Counted from the first letter of the stretch, positions 24,989 to 34,484 are shown. The stretch is 64,000 nt of DNA from an uncultured Tenacibaculum sp. (GCA_947492185.1 CANLMR010000010.1:1-64000), one strand, 5' to 3'. Notes: generated by a model not told the origin, from the letters alone. Program-made: numbers and translations.

Positions 24989-26893
24989 ATGAGCGCAGAA
25001 TTTGATAACATTTCATTTGATATGCCAAAAACACAATCAAACACAATTAAAGTGATAGGTGTTGGAGGAGGAGGTAGTAACGCAGTAAACTACATGTATA
25101 ACAAACAAATTCACGGAGTTGATTTTGTTATTTGTAATACAGATTCTCAGGCATTAGAAAATAGCCCTATACCCAATAAAATTCAATTAGGAGCACACTT
25201 AACTTCTGGTTTAGGTGCTGGAGCAAACCCTGATGTTGGAGCGCAAGCTGCAGCAGAAAGTATTCAAGAAATTCAGCAAATGTTAAATACACATACTAAA
25301 ATGGTATTTATAACAGCTGGAATGGGTGGAGGAACTGGAACAGGTGCAGCTCCGATTATTGCTAAAATTGCTAAAGACATGGACATTCTAACAGTAGGAA
25401 TTGTTACAATGCCGTTTCAGTTTGAGGGAAGAATGCGCTCAAAACAGGCTCAAAAAGGAATAGATGAACTGCGTAAAAATGTCGATTCTTTAATTGTTAT
25501 TAATAATAATAAACTGCGTGAAGTATATGGGAATCTTGGATTCAAATCTGGATTTTCTAAAGCAGATGAAGTTTTAGCAACTGCTGCTAAAGGAATAGCT
25601 GAAGTTATTACACATCACTATAAACAAAATATCGATTTACACGATGCAAAAACAGTATTAGCGAATAGTGGTACTGCAATTATGGGTTCTGCGAGAGAAT
25701 CTGGAGATAATCGTGCGAAGAATGCAATTATAAAAGCATTAGATTCTCCATTGTTAAACGATAATAAAATTACAGGAGCTAAGAATGTATTGTTATTAAT
25801 AGTTTCAGGTTCTAATGAAGTTACTTTAGATGAAATAGGAGAAATTAATGATTACATTCAAACAGAAGCTGGTTACGATGCAAATATTATTATGGGTATT
25901 GGAGAAGATGAAGCTTTAGAAGAAGGTATTTCTGTTACTATTGTTGCTACAGGTTTCGCGCAAGATCAACAACAATCAATCAATAATGTTGAAACAAAAA
26001 AAATTGTTCACACATTAGAAGATGATCAAAAAGCTACGTATGAATTTGATAAGAAAACTGTTGTAAAATCTCCAACATTAGATGAGCCAATTTCTCAGAA
26101 TAAATATGAAGAAAAAGTAGTTCATGTATTAGATTTAGAGGAGGAAAAAGATATTGTTTTACCAAAACTTGATTTGGTAAAAACTACAGAAGCAATCAAA
26201 AGCATTGAAGTAGAATTTGATGAAGTTACATTTGAGAATTATAACACAATTCCGGCAACCGAATTTGTTATTACAAATGTTTCAAAACAACAAGAAATAA
26301 ATGAAGAAGTTGAAGAAACACCAACTATTCAACAAAACTTATTATTCGATTTGCCTTTAAATTCTTATGAAGAGATTAAACCAGATCACACAGAGAAAGA
26401 TGAGTTGGTACAAACCACTGAAGCAATTAAGAATATAGAGGTAGTTGCAGAAGAAATAAAACCTGTTTATGAGAAGAGATATGTTTTAGATGATTTCGAT
26501 ATTCAGCCTACTATCGGTAAAAGTTCTGTTCCTGCTGTTGATGCTAAAGAAGAGGAAGATGCATTAAAGTTTGAAGTAAGAACGAAATCTTCTACAGAAT
26601 CAAATGATGATAATTCTTCTTCTGAAGAAGCTTCTCCTTTAAGTTTAACAATTACTGAATTACAGAAAAGGGCAAAGGAAAGAAGAGAAAAGATGAAAGG
26701 ATTTAATTACAAATTCTCTGATCAAGTAAACAAGAATATAGATGATATCGAACGCCAACCGGCTTATAAGCGTTTAGGAGTAGATTTAGATACAAATACT
26801 AAAATAAGTGAAACGAAAACCCCGTTAGATACTAGTTCTGATGAGTTTCCGTTACGTTCAAATAACTCTTTCTTACATGATAATGTAGATTAA
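24989..26893 (+). CDS. ftsZ: Cell-division protein FtsZ
   Basis: Predicted 634-residue tubulin homologue that forms the division ring. GTP-binding VGGGGSNAVN is at 25-34, and the tubulin signature GGGTGTG at 113-119. The conserved core ends near residue 330. A Glu-rich linker of about 280 residues follows, much longer than in E. coli (383 residues in all) but usual in Flavobacteria. It contains a duplicated TTEAIK(S/N)IEV segment (about 396 and 473). The C-terminal NNSFLHDNVD is the probable partner-binding peptide. It is the last dcw gene, followed by a terminator. Confidence 0.97.
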   Translation: MSAEFDNISFDMPKTQSNTIKVIGVGGGGSNAVNYMYNKQIHGVDFVICNTDSQALENSPIPNKIQLGAHLTSGLGAGANPDVGAQAAAESIQEIQQMLNTHTKMVFITAGMGGGTGTGAAPIIAKIAKDMDILTVGIVTMPFQFEGRMRSKQAQKGIDELRKNVDSLIVINNNKLREVYGNLGFKSGFSKADEVLATAAKGIAEVITHHYKQNIDLHDAKTVLANSGTAIMGSARESGDNRAKNAIIKALDSPLLNDNKITGAKNVLLLIVSGSNEVTLDEIGEINDYIQTEAGYDANIIMGIGEDEALEEGISVTIVATGFAQDQQQSINNVETKKIVHTLEDDQKATYEFDKKTVVKSPTLDEPISQNKYEEKVVHVLDLEEEKDIVLPKLDLVKTTEAIKSIEVEFDEVTFENYNTIPATEFVITNVSKQQEINEEVEETPTIQQNLLFDLPLNSYEEIKPDHTEKDELVQTTEAIKNIEVVAEEIKPVYEKRYVLDDFDIQPTIGKSSVPAVDAKEEEDALKFEVRTKSSTESNDDNSSSEEASPLSLTITELQKRAKERREKMKGFNYKFSDQVNKNIDDIERQPAYKRLGVDLDTNTKISETKTPLDTSSDEFPLRSNNSFLHDNVD

Positions 26894-26918
26894 ATTATAA
26901 TGTAATTAAAAAATAAAA

Positions 26919-26942
26919 ATCCTGAGAAATCAGGATTTTTTT
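26919..26942 (+). terminator. Terminator of the dcw cluster
   Basis: An ATCCTGA stem, a GAAA tetraloop and TCAGGAT, followed by seven T residues, 26 bases after the ftsZ stop. Confidence 0.85.
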
Positions 26943-26974
26943 ATATGTATATTTGAAACACAAAGAATTAAGAA

Positions 26975-27424
26975 ATGAGTGTACAGAAAGAAATTACAGA
27001 AAAAATTAAAGAAGCTATGAAAGCTAAAGATACAGTTGCCTTAACTGCATTGAGAGCTTTGAAATCGGCTTTTTTATTAGCAAAAACAGAAGCAGGTGCA
27101 GGAGAATTGACATCTGATCAAGAGTTAAAAATAATTCAAAAACAAGTAAAACAAAGAAAAGATAGTGCTCAAGTATATGTTGAGCAAAATCGTCAAGATT
27201 TAGCTGATCCTGAGATAGCAGAAGCTAAGATTTTAGAGCAGTTTTTACCTGAAGCATTAAGTGAAGAGGAAATAGCAAAATTAGTTATTGATGTGATTGG
27301 AGAAATTAAGGCAGAAGGAATGAAAGATATGGGGAAAGTTATGGGGATTGTTTCTAAAAAATTAGCTGGTCAAGCTGACGGGAAAACGATATCATCAATA
27401 GTTAAGGAAAAACTTAGTTCGTAA
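26975..27424 (+). CDS. GatB/YqeY-domain protein
   Basis: Predicted 149-residue helical protein of the YqeY family, related to the tail domain of the amidotransferase subunit GatB that binds tRNA. Typical segments are MKAKDTVALTALRALKSA (about 15-32), QRKDSAQVYVEQNR in the middle and GMKDMGKVMG near the C-terminus. The length is normal. The exact role of stand-alone YqeY proteins is not established. It commonly follows ftsZ in Flavobacteria and precedes tRNA-Arg here. Confidence 0.88.
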   Translation: MSVQKEITEKIKEAMKAKDTVALTALRALKSAFLLAKTEAGAGELTSDQELKIIQKQVKQRKDSAQVYVEQNRQDLADPEIAEAKILEQFLPEALSEEEIAKLVIDVIGEIKAEGMKDMGKVMGIVSKKLAGQADGKTISSIVKEKLSS

Positions 27425-27433
27425 ATAATTTTA

Positions 27434-27507
27434 GGCCTTGTAGTTCAACTGGATAGAATATCAGATTTCGGCTCTGAGGGTTAGGGGTTCGAATCCTCTC
27501 AAGGTCA
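27434..27507 (+). tRNA. tRNA-Arg (anticodon TCG)
   Basis: A 74-base cloverleaf. The acceptor stem GGCCTTG pairs with CAAGGTC (one G-T), with discriminator A. The anticodon stem is TCAGA/TCTGA with loop TTTCGGC, giving anticodon TCG, which reads CGA. The T arm is GAGGG-type around GGTTCGAATC. The 3' CCA is not encoded. Confidence 0.9.
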
Positions 27508-27522
27508 CAAATAAGAAAAGAC

Positions 27523-29991
27523 ATGGGAAAAAAATCGTATCATAAAAATTCGAAGAAACCAGTTTCTAAAACGCCTAAACCAAATATTAAAAAAGGTAGA
27601 AGCAACGAAAGGTTTTTAATGTTAGATAAAATCATTTTACTTCTTTATTTAGGAGTAGGTTTTTTACCACATATGAATGCTTTTGATGTAGCTATTACGC
27701 AATGGTATTATATATCGATAGTTAATGTTATAACTTTAGCATACATTTATTATTATAAGAACTTTATCGAAGTTAATTTTCATCATAAAGTAGCAAAGTT
27801 TACATTTTTAGGAGCTTTGTTGTTTTTATCTCTATCTTGTTTATCTATAGTAAAGTCAATTTCTGTTTCAGAAAGTATAGTGTTTATATGTATTTTATTA
27901 AATACTTTAATAACATTTTTTAATTTATATATCATTCTTAAAGATAAAATAGTCGATTTATTTCCATTTATCGCCTATGTTTTAACCATATTCTTGGCTA
28001 TAGAATCATTACAAATCATTAATCATTTTGTAATAGAAAATGGGAGTCAACCAAGAAGTGAAGATTTGTTTAAAGGATTAAACCCTACTTATGGAAACCG
28101 AAATATTTTAGCTGCTAGTTTAATTGTGAAGATGGCTTTTACTTTTTATGTTTTGTATAAAACAAAGAAAGATTTCCTTTTTATATTAAGTTTAATTACA
28201 ATTTTTTTATCGGTTTTTTCAATATTAGTAGTAGGAGCTAGAACTGCTATTTATAGTTTACCGATTATATTTTTAATATTGATTTTTGGTAATTTTTATT
28301 TAAACAAAGAAGAAAATACTTTAGAGCAGTTTAAAAGATATATAGGACCTTTACTAATTGTTTTTGTTTTAGCATTTTTTGGTTCTTTATCTGTTAATAA
28401 AATACATAAAGGAAAACTGAATGCTTTTAATGATTTAGTTTTCACAAAACAGAAGAAAGATCTATATAAAGATAATAATAGAGTTAATTCATTGGCGAGT
28501 GATAGTGGGAGAAGAGAGTTTTGGTCTGCAGCTATTGATGGTTTTAAATCGAGTCCAATTTTAGGGGTTGGAATTGGTAATTGGAAGATGATAAGTAAAG
28601 AAGAATTAGTAAAAAGTAAAAAAGACCCTAATCAATTTTACCCAAGAAGAGCACATAATGATTTCTTACAAGTTTTGTCTGAAATAGGTATAGTTGGATT
28701 CCTGATATTTATAGGATTGTTTGCTTTAGTATATTATTTGCTTTTATTTTCATTTTTTAAAGAAGAAAAAAAAGAAAAAAAACTAATAGCTTTAACTTGT
28801 TTAGCGGGATTTGTTGCTTATAGTTTGGATACTTTGATAAACTTTCCTTCTGAACGTACCCCAATTCAAATATTAGGTTTTGTACTTATAGTTATTGCTC
28901 TTTCCTTATTAAAGAAAAAGAGTATAATAGAAATTCCTAAGTATTCAAAATATGGATTGATTGGGTTAGCTGTTATCTTAGTTTATCTTAATTATCAAAT
29001 GTTTACTTCGGCAAAGTATCAAATGATAGTTAGAAACAATATTAGAGGTAAAAATATTCTTAAAGATAAGTATAAGGTCGGTTATGATCAAATGAATAAT
29101 CTGTATCCTTCGTTTCCAAAATTAAATTTCATGGGACAACCTATTGATTATGCCAAAGCAGTATTGGCTTATAGTGAAGGGAAATATATTCAAACAATGA
29201 AACATTTAGACTTAGCAATTAAGGAGTCACCATATTCATTAGAACATTATGCTTTTAAATCTTTAATATACAGATCAAATAAATTGCTTAAAAACCAAGA
29301 TAGTTCTATTTATTATGCAAAAAAAGCCTTTTATAAAAGGCCTGGTTTGATTAATCAATATAGAATTCTAAAGAAGTATTATATCACAGAAAAAGATACA
29401 ACTAATCTTTTAGATTTAATCACCAAGCATCAAAATTTCATTCCTAAGGATGAAAATGCTTGGATAGATAAGATTAACTTTTATTTAAAATATCCTAAAG
29501 ATTTAAAGAAAGCAGGTGAATTGATTGATTCTGCTAAGCTTGAATTACCCGATAGTAAAAGAATTCAAGAATTAAGAATTGTAAAGAATAATAAATCTTC
29601 AGAAGTAATTACTAATAGTGATAGTTTAAAATTAAAACGAATAGAGCTGCAAAATGTACTTAACGGAGCGAGTAAATTATTTAGTTCTAAAAAATATAAT
29701 GAAGCTTATCAAGAATTTAGTAAAGGGCTTAAAATAGCACCTAAAAATGAAGAGATTAGATTAAGTTTAGCTTTAACTGATATCAAACTTAAAAGATATA
29801 ATCAAGCAATTGAAAAGTTAAATAAAGTTATCAGCTCAGGTAAAATTATTAATGGTAAGCCAGAATATAATAGAGGTTTGTGTTACTTAAGGTTGAATAA
29901 TAAGAAAGCAGCTGGTGTAGATTTTAGAGCTAGCTACGATAAAGGCTTTTCAATGGCTAAACAATTAGATAAAAAGATTTTAAATTATTAG
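27523..29991 (+). CDS. O-antigen ligase-like membrane protein with C-terminal TPR repeats
   Basis: Predicted 822-residue protein. A basic N-terminal tail of about 30 residues precedes some twelve membrane helices up to about residue 490. The large loop has the Wzy_C-like signature RREFWSAAIDGFKSSPILGVGIGNW (about 328-352) and RRAHNDFLQVLSEIG (about 372-386), typical of O-antigen ligases and polymerases. The last 300 residues are helical repeats of TPR type, probably periplasmic. It may ligate or polymerise a surface polysaccharide or glycosylate proteins; no other polysaccharide genes are nearby. It starts 15 bases after tRNA-Arg. Confidence 0.8.
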   Translation: MGKKSYHKNSKKPVSKTPKPNIKKGRSNERFLMLDKIILLLYLGVGFLPHMNAFDVAITQWYYISIVNVITLAYIYYYKNFIEVNFHHKVAKFTFLGALLFLSLSCLSIVKSISVSESIVFICILLNTLITFFNLYIILKDKIVDLFPFIAYVLTIFLAIESLQIINHFVIENGSQPRSEDLFKGLNPTYGNRNILAASLIVKMAFTFYVLYKTKKDFLFILSLITIFLSVFSILVVGARTAIYSLPIIFLILIFGNFYLNKEENTLEQFKRYIGPLLIVFVLAFFGSLSVNKIHKGKLNAFNDLVFTKQKKDLYKDNNRVNSLASDSGRREFWSAAIDGFKSSPILGVGIGNWKMISKEELVKSKKDPNQFYPRRAHNDFLQVLSEIGIVGFLIFIGLFALVYYLLLFSFFKEEKKEKKLIALTCLAGFVAYSLDTLINFPSERTPIQILGFVLIVIALSLLKKKSIIEIPKYSKYGLIGLAVILVYLNYQMFTSAKYQMIVRNNIRGKNILKDKYKVGYDQMNNLYPSFPKLNFMGQPIDYAKAVLAYSEGKYIQTMKHLDLAIKESPYSLEHYAFKSLIYRSNKLLKNQDSSIYYAKKAFYKRPGLINQYRILKKYYITEKDTTNLLDLITKHQNFIPKDENAWIDKINFYLKYPKDLKKAGELIDSAKLELPDSKRIQELRIVKNNKSSEVITNSDSLKLKRIELQNVLNGASKLFSSKKYNEAYQEFSKGLKIAPKNEEIRLSLALTDIKLKRYNQAIEKLNKVISSGKIINGKPEYNRGLCYLRLNNKKAAGVDFRASYDKGFSMAKQLDKKILNY

Positions 29992-30011
29992 AAGTATGTT
30001 TAAGAAATAGT

Positions 30012-30833
30012 ATGAAATCGTACTTCTATTTAAAGTTTTTAATCTACGGATTTAGTGCTCTTACAGTTTTGGTTAATACTGTTGAATCAATATATGTGTA
30101 TATTTTTAATAAACCCATTTTTGTACACTTATATTTTGTAAAAAAAAAGTTACCAAAACATAAAAAAGAGTTTTTAGAGACTGTTTCTTTTTACAGAAGA
30201 TTAAATTATAAACATAAAGAGTATTTCGAACATCGATTAGTTAAGTTTATAAGAAATTATGATTTCATTGAGAGAGATAGTTTTAAATTAACTCCTGAAG
30301 CTAAAGTCTTGATCGCAGCTTCTTATGTTAAACTTACTTTTGGTATGAGAAGGTATTCCTCTTCAACGTTTAATAAAATTATTATTTATCCATCAGCTTA
30401 TTATTCGGCAATAACTAAGCAATACCATAAAGGTGAATTTAACCCTGGGTTAAAACTTATTATTTTTTCTTGGCAAGATTTTCTTAAAGGAGAAATTATA
30501 ACTAATGATAATTTAAATTTAGGAATACATGAATTTACTCATGCATTAACTTTTCATGGTAAAAAATCGAAAGATAAAAGTGCTAAAATATTTTACAGGG
30601 TTTTTCTAGAAATAATTAAATTCATGAAAAACCCTGTAAACTCAACTGCTATTTTAAACTCAAATTATTTTAGAGATTATGCTAATACAAATGCTTTAGA
30701 ATTTTTATCTGTAATAATGGAGCATTTTTTTGAAACTCCAGAAGATTTAAAACAAAACTTCCCTGAATTGTATTTTAAAATTGAAAAGATGCTTAATTAC
30801 AAAGCAATTTTAAACCAGCAATTGTCTCAGTAG
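30012..30833 (+). CDS. MtfA-like zinc-dependent peptidase
   Basis: Predicted 273-residue protein with an N-terminal hydrophobic segment (about 5-40), so probably membrane-anchored. The zinc motif HEFTH is at 173-177 inside NLGIHEFTHALTF, and a downstream ALEFLSVIMEHFFETP supplies the third ligand Glu, as in the MtfA/M90 family. MtfA in E. coli modulates the Mlc regulator, which is absent here, so only the peptidase fold should be carried over. It overlaps the 3' end of rpe, on the other strand, by 41 bases. Confidence 0.8.
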   Translation: MKSYFYLKFLIYGFSALTVLVNTVESIYVYIFNKPIFVHLYFVKKKLPKHKKEFLETVSFYRRLNYKHKEYFEHRLVKFIRNYDFIERDSFKLTPEAKVLIAASYVKLTFGMRRYSSSTFNKIIIYPSAYYSAITKQYHKGEFNPGLKLIIFSWQDFLKGEIITNDNLNLGIHEFTHALTFHGKKSKDKSAKIFYRVFLEIIKFMKNPVNSTAILNSNYFRDYANTNALEFLSVIMEHFFETPEDLKQNFPELYFKIEKMLNYKAILNQQLSQ

Positions 30834-31449
30834 GATTGTCACTTTTAAATATATAACTACCAGCTACTAAAACATCTGCTCCAGCTTCTGTAAGTTGTTT
30901 TGCATTTTTATTGGTAACTCCACCATCAATTTCGATTAATGTATTTGAGTTTGTTTTTGTAATTAACTCTTTTAATTGTTTTACTTTCTTGTAAGTGTTT
31001 TCAATAAAAGATTGTCCACCAAAACCTGGATTAACACTCATAATACAAACTAAATCTAAATCGATAATAGTTTCTTCTAAAACACTAATTGGTGTGTGTG
31101 GATTTAAAGCGACACCGGCTTTCATTCCATTAGCTTTAATTGCTTGAATTGTTCTGTGTAAGTGGGTGCATGCTTCGTAATGAACAGTAAGAATATCAGC
31201 CCCTAAATCTGCAAAAGTTTTGATATATCTATCTGGATCGACAATCATTAAGTGAACATCAATAGTTTTTTTTGCATGTGAAGAAATTGCTTTTAAAACT
31301 GGCATTCCAAAAGAAATATTAGGAACAAAAACGCCGTCCATTATATCAATATGAAACCAGTCAGCATCGCTAGAATTTACCATTTCTACATCGCGTTGTA
31401 GATTTCCAAAATCAGCTGCTAAAATTGAAGGTGCAATAAGTTTACTCAT
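30793..31449 (-). CDS. rpe: Ribulose-phosphate 3-epimerase
   Basis: Predicted 218-residue TIM-barrel enzyme of the pentose phosphate pathway, interconverting ribulose-5-P and xylulose-5-P. Start chosen at MSKLIAPSILAADF (31449), since the family begins this way; nine further codons are open upstream. Metal and catalytic motifs: HIDIMDGVFVPN (His and Asp), VHLMI, VNPGFGGQSF and EIDGGV with the catalytic Asp. The length is normal. The 3' end overlaps the MtfA-like gene tail to tail. Confidence 0.95.
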   Translation of the reverse strand: MSKLIAPSILAADFGNLQRDVEMVNSSDADWFHIDIMDGVFVPNISFGMPVLKAISSHAKKTIDVHLMIVDPDRYIKTFADLGADILTVHYEACTHLHRTIQAIKANGMKAGVALNPHTPISVLEETIIDLDLVCIMSVNPGFGGQSFIENTYKKVKQLKELITKTNSNTLIEIDGGVTNKNAKQLTEAGADVLVAGSYIFKSDNPTETIAGLKLLCN

Positions 31450-31494
31450 TATGTGTGTGTTGTGTTTGAGCGGCAAAAATACAATTTAAAAAAG

Positions 31495-31525
31495 AAAACT
31501 CTCAATAGAAATATTGAGAGTTTTA
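31495..31525 (-). terminator. Terminator of rpoD
   Basis: AAAACTCTCAATA and TATTGAGAGTTTT form a 13-bp stem around GAAA. On the minus strand it is followed by a T-rich run. It lies 22 bases after the rpoD stop. Confidence 0.8.
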
Positions 31526-31546
31526 ATATTGTTATGTAAATGATTA

Positions 31547-32410
31547 CTAACCTAAGTAAGTCATTAAAATCTTACTTCTAGAAGTATGTTTTAATCTACG
31601 AATTGCTTTTTCTTTAATCTGGCGAACTCTTTCTCTAGTTAAATCAAAAGTCTCTCCAATTTCTTCTAAAGTCATTGGTTGATGTTCACCTAAACCAAAG
31701 TATAACCTAACAACATCAGCTTCACGTGGAGTTAATGTCTCTAAAGCTCTATTAATTTCGATTCTTAATGATTCGTGTAATAAAGTTTTATCTGGATTTG
31801 GAGATTCTCCTGAGTTTAATACATCATATAAATTAGAATCTTCTCCTTCGATTAAAGGAGCATCCATAGATACGTGACGCCCAGAATTTTTCATAGATTC
31901 TTTTACATCGCTAACCGTCATGTCTAATTTCTTAGCAATCTCTTCAGCACTAGGAGGTCTTTCATTTTCTTGTTCTAAGAACGCGTACATCTTATTGATT
32001 TTATTAATAGAACCAATTTTGTTAAGAGGTAAACGAACTATACGAGATTGTTCAGCTAATGCTTGTAATATAGATTGACGAATCCACCATACTGCATAAG
32101 AAATAAATTTAAAACCACGTGTTTCATCAAAACGTTTAGCAGCTTTAATAAGTCCAAGGTTACCTTCATTAATTAAATCAGGTAATGTTAATCCTTGATT
32201 TTGATATTGTTTAGCAACCGATACTACGAAACGTAAGTTAGCCTTAGTTAATTTTTCTAAAGCTCTTTGGTCACCCGCTTTTATTCGCTGCGCTAACTCT
32301 ACTTCTTCATCAGCAGTAATTAAATCTACTTTTCCAATCTCTTGTAAATATTTATCTAGTGAGGCAGTTTCTCTGTTGGTTACCTGTTTCGTAATTTTAA
32401 GTTGTCTCAT
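31547..32410 (-). CDS. rpoD: Primary RNA polymerase sigma factor RpoD (Bacteroidota type)
   Basis: Predicted 287-residue sigma-70. It lacks the long region 1.1 and non-conserved region of E. coli, as in all Bacteroidota primary sigmas. Region 1.2 is [18 protein letters not shown]; region 2 contains [28 protein letters not shown] and [10 protein letters not shown]; region 4.2 is [20 protein letters not shown]. It should recognise TTG/TAnnTTTG promoters, several of which are visible in this window. It is divergent from the ECF sigma gene, with 211 bases between them. Confidence 0.95.
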   Translation of the reverse strand: MRQLKITKQVTNRETASLDKYLQEIGKVDLITADEEVELAQRIKAGDQRALEKLTKANLRFVVSVAKQYQNQGLTLPDLINEGNLGLIKAAKRFDETRGFKFISYAVWWIRQSILQALAEQSRIVRLPLNKIGSINKINKMYAFLEQENERPPSAEEIAKKLDMTVSDVKESMKNSGRHVSMDAPLIEGEDSNLYDVLNSGESPNPDKTLLHESLRIEINRALETLTPREADVVRLYFGLGEHQPMTLEEIGETFDLTRERVRQIKEKAIRRLKHTSRSKILMTYLG

Positions 32411-32621
32411 ACACTTTATAATTAATTAATACATACTTTACACTCACTTATACGTTAGATTACAGATAAATGTTACAAAACATTTTATTTTTTTTTAAAA
32501 AAACTTTTGTGTGTGTTAAATAATGTTAATTTTATAAAATCACCAAATAGAATTGTGACTTAAGCTTACATTTTGTGTCTCAATACAATATAACTAAACT
32601 TTGATATAAGAAAGAGAACTT

Positions 32622-33194
32622 TTGAATACCAATAAAGTTGATCACATAACTGACGAAGAACTCGTTCGTAAAATAGTCGAAAAAAATGATACTCATTTAT
32701 TCGCTATTTTATACGATAGGTATGCTGGTGTAGTATACAATAAATGTTATGGCTTTTCTAAAAGTAAAGAAGAGGCACAAGATTTGACGCACGATGTTTT
32801 TGTTAGATTATTTGTTAAGCTTAGGAGTTTTAAAGGAAGGTCTAAATTTTCTACTTGGTTGTATTCTTTTACCTATAATTTTTGTGTGAATTATGTGCAA
32901 AGAAATAGCGCTAAAAAGAATGAAAAAATGACTGTTGTTACAGATGTAATAAAAGATGAAGATGCAGAATCTGATGAGATAAATGATGCATCTTTATTTG
33001 AATTAAAATCTGATAAATTGGCTAAAGCTATGGAAATCATTGATCCACAGGATAAAATGATTCTTTTAATGAAGTATCAAGATGATATGAGTATTAAAGA
33101 AATCCGAGAAGTTTTAGATATAGGAGAAAGCGCAGTGAAAATGCGTGTAAAAAGAGCTAAAGAAAAAGTTGTAAAAGCTTATAATAGTTTGTAA
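32622..33194 (+). CDS. ECF-type RNA polymerase sigma factor
   Basis: Predicted 190-residue sigma factor with regions 2 and 4 only. Region 2 contains DLTHDVFVRLFVKL and FSTWLYSFTYNFCVNYVQR; region 4 is MSIKEIREVLDIGESAVKMRVKRAKEKV. The start is a TTG at 32622, eight bases after AAGAGA. It is followed 2 bases later by a 70-residue protein. No classical anti-sigma factor with a membrane helix is next to it, so its control is not evident. It is widely conserved in Flavobacteria. Confidence 0.88.
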   Translation: MNTNKVDHITDEELVRKIVEKNDTHLFAILYDRYAGVVYNKCYGFSKSKEEAQDLTHDVFVRLFVKLRSFKGRSKFSTWLYSFTYNFCVNYVQRNSAKKNEKMTVVTDVIKDEDAESDEINDASLFELKSDKLAKAMEIIDPQDKMILLMKYQDDMSIKEIREVLDIGESAVKMRVKRAKEKVVKAYNSL

Positions 33195-33196
33195 TT

Positions 33197-33409
33197 ATGG
33201 ATAATCCGTTTAAGAAAATACTACATAACAAGGAGCTTCCTGAGGTACTTAAGAAAAAAGTACTGAATGATGTTGCTATGATTAAGTTATCCATAGATAT
33301 AGCGGATTTATTTGTAGTAAAATATCCGAATGCTATTGGAGATTTATTAAATGGAGGAGGAATTGATGAAGTAGAAGAAAATAAAAGAAGAAAAAAAGAT
33401 AAAAAGTAA
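33197..33409 (+). CDS. Small basic protein of unknown function, linked to the ECF sigma factor
   Basis: Predicted 70-residue soluble protein with an N-terminal helical region (LPEVLKKKVLNDVAMIKLS), a short hydrophobic stretch (IADLFVVKYPNAIGDLL) and a very basic tail (KRRKKDKK). There is no membrane helix and no zinc motif, so it does not look like a standard anti-sigma factor. The 2-base spacing from the sigma gene suggests cotranslation and a related role. No family is recognised. Confidence 0.7.
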   Translation: MDNPFKKILHNKELPEVLKKKVLNDVAMIKLSIDIADLFVVKYPNAIGDLLNGGGIDEVEENKRRKKDKK

Positions 33410-33437
33410 TTAAATTTGAAAAACTAACACCACTATT

Positions 33438-34259
33438 ATGTTAACATTGCAAATTGATTTATTAAAAGAAACCTTTCAAGGAATTTTTAATGATATTATT
33501 AAGTCTTCACCAAAAGCTTTAGGTCTGATTGCTTACGTGATTTTTGCCTGGCTATTTACTAAAATTTTCTTATTCGTAATTAAAAAAATTCTTGTTAAGA
33601 GTAATGTAGATCAGTGGTCAGAGAAATTGAGTGAAACAAAAATTTTTGGAGATACTACTATTGATATTGTGCTTACAAGTGTAATCTTGGGTGTTTTAAA
33701 ATGGTTTTTGATCTTAATATTTGTAATGGCAGGCGCAGGAATATTTGGTTTAACTGCGGTTTCTGAAGGATTAAAAAGTTTCTTTGGCTATTTACCTACA
33801 TTAATTGTGTCACTAGGGATTTTTGCAGGAGGAGTTTATTTAGGTACTGTTATAAAAAAGGCAATCCAAGGAATGTTTAAGTCTCTTGAAATTAATGGAG
33901 GTAATTTAGTTGGTAATATTGCATTTTATTTAATTGTAATTTTTCTATCAATAACAGCTTTAGATCAAGCTGGAGTGGATACTTCAGTAATCAAGAGCAA
34001 TCTAACAATGGTGATAGGTTCTATTCTTTTAGCTTTTACTATTGCATTTGGTTTAGGATCTAGAGATGCTGTTTCTAGGTTGTTGTTTGGTTATTATTCA
34101 AGAAGGAATATTGCTATAGGTTCTCAAGTGAAAATAGGTGATTTAGAAGGTGTAGTTTTAGCTATTGATAACATATGCTTAACCCTTAAAACATCAGCGG
34201 GGGAAGTTATCTTACCTATTAAAGAAGTTGTTGATAATATAATTATTATTAAAAAGTAA
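33438..34259 (+). CDS. Mechanosensitive ion channel-like membrane protein (MscS/CmpX type)
   Basis: Predicted 273-residue protein with five hydrophobic segments, at about 25-48, 77-100, 112-136, 155-172 and 187-207. The repeated pattern of hydrophobic helices, the FGLGSRDAVSRLLFGYY segment before a beta domain, and VKIGDLEGVVLAIDNICLTLKT (MscS-like beta domain) support the family. It probably releases solutes on hypo-osmotic shock. It is last in the plus-strand run after the ECF sigma gene. The 342 bases that follow have no gene but hold two hairpin units. Confidence 0.8.
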   Translation: MLTLQIDLLKETFQGIFNDIIKSSPKALGLIAYVIFAWLFTKIFLFVIKKILVKSNVDQWSEKLSETKIFGDTTIDIVLTSVILGVLKWFLILIFVMAGAGIFGLTAVSEGLKSFFGYLPTLIVSLGIFAGGVYLGTVIKKAIQGMFKSLEINGGNLVGNIAFYLIVIFLSITALDQAGVDTSVIKSNLTMVIGSILLAFTIAFGLGSRDAVSRLLFGYYSRRNIAIGSQVKIGDLEGVVLAIDNICLTLKTSAGEVILPIKEVVDNIIIIKK

Positions 34260-34279
34260 TTTTAGTAATAAAAAATATA

Positions 34280-34287
34280 TATATTTG
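34280..34287 (+). promoter_or_regulatory. Possible -7 element for a small RNA
   Basis: TATATTTG matches TAnnTTTG, 21 bases after the channel gene. It would start a transcript of about 145 bases ending at the 34411-34438 terminator. No convincing -33 TTG is seen. Confidence 0.35.
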
Positions 34288-34292
34288 TAAAG

Positions 34293-34438
34293 TTTATATT
34301 ATAACGCATTCAGTTAAAATACTTTAAAAAAAAGTATTTATGATAATAATTTATTTGGTAGATTTCGGGGGACTTCTATCTACAGGGTTGCGTAGTGGGC
34401 AACTCATAAAAGAGCTAGTTTACTAGCTCTTTTTTTTT
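34293..34438 (+). ncRNA. Candidate structured small RNA, unit 1
   Basis: Non-coding stretch with three consecutive hairpins. GTAGAT/ATCTAC (34358-34383) displays TCGGGGGACTTC in its loop. GGGTTGC/GCAACTC (34385-34405) is a seven-pair stem with a seven-base loop. AGAGCTAG/CTAGCTCT (34411-34430) is followed by nine T residues, an intrinsic terminator. No ORF with a start codon and length fits. The GGGGGAC loop recurs in the next unit. It may be an independent RNA; I cannot match it to a family by eye. Confidence 0.45.
34411..34438 (+). terminator. Intrinsic terminator of small RNA unit 1
   Basis: AGAGCTAG, TTTA, CTAGCTCT, then nine T residues. It may also end the channel-gene transcript. Confidence 0.8.
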
Positions 34439-34484
34439 ACCTCATTTTTTAATATTTTTTGTGACTTGATAGAAAATAATGTGT

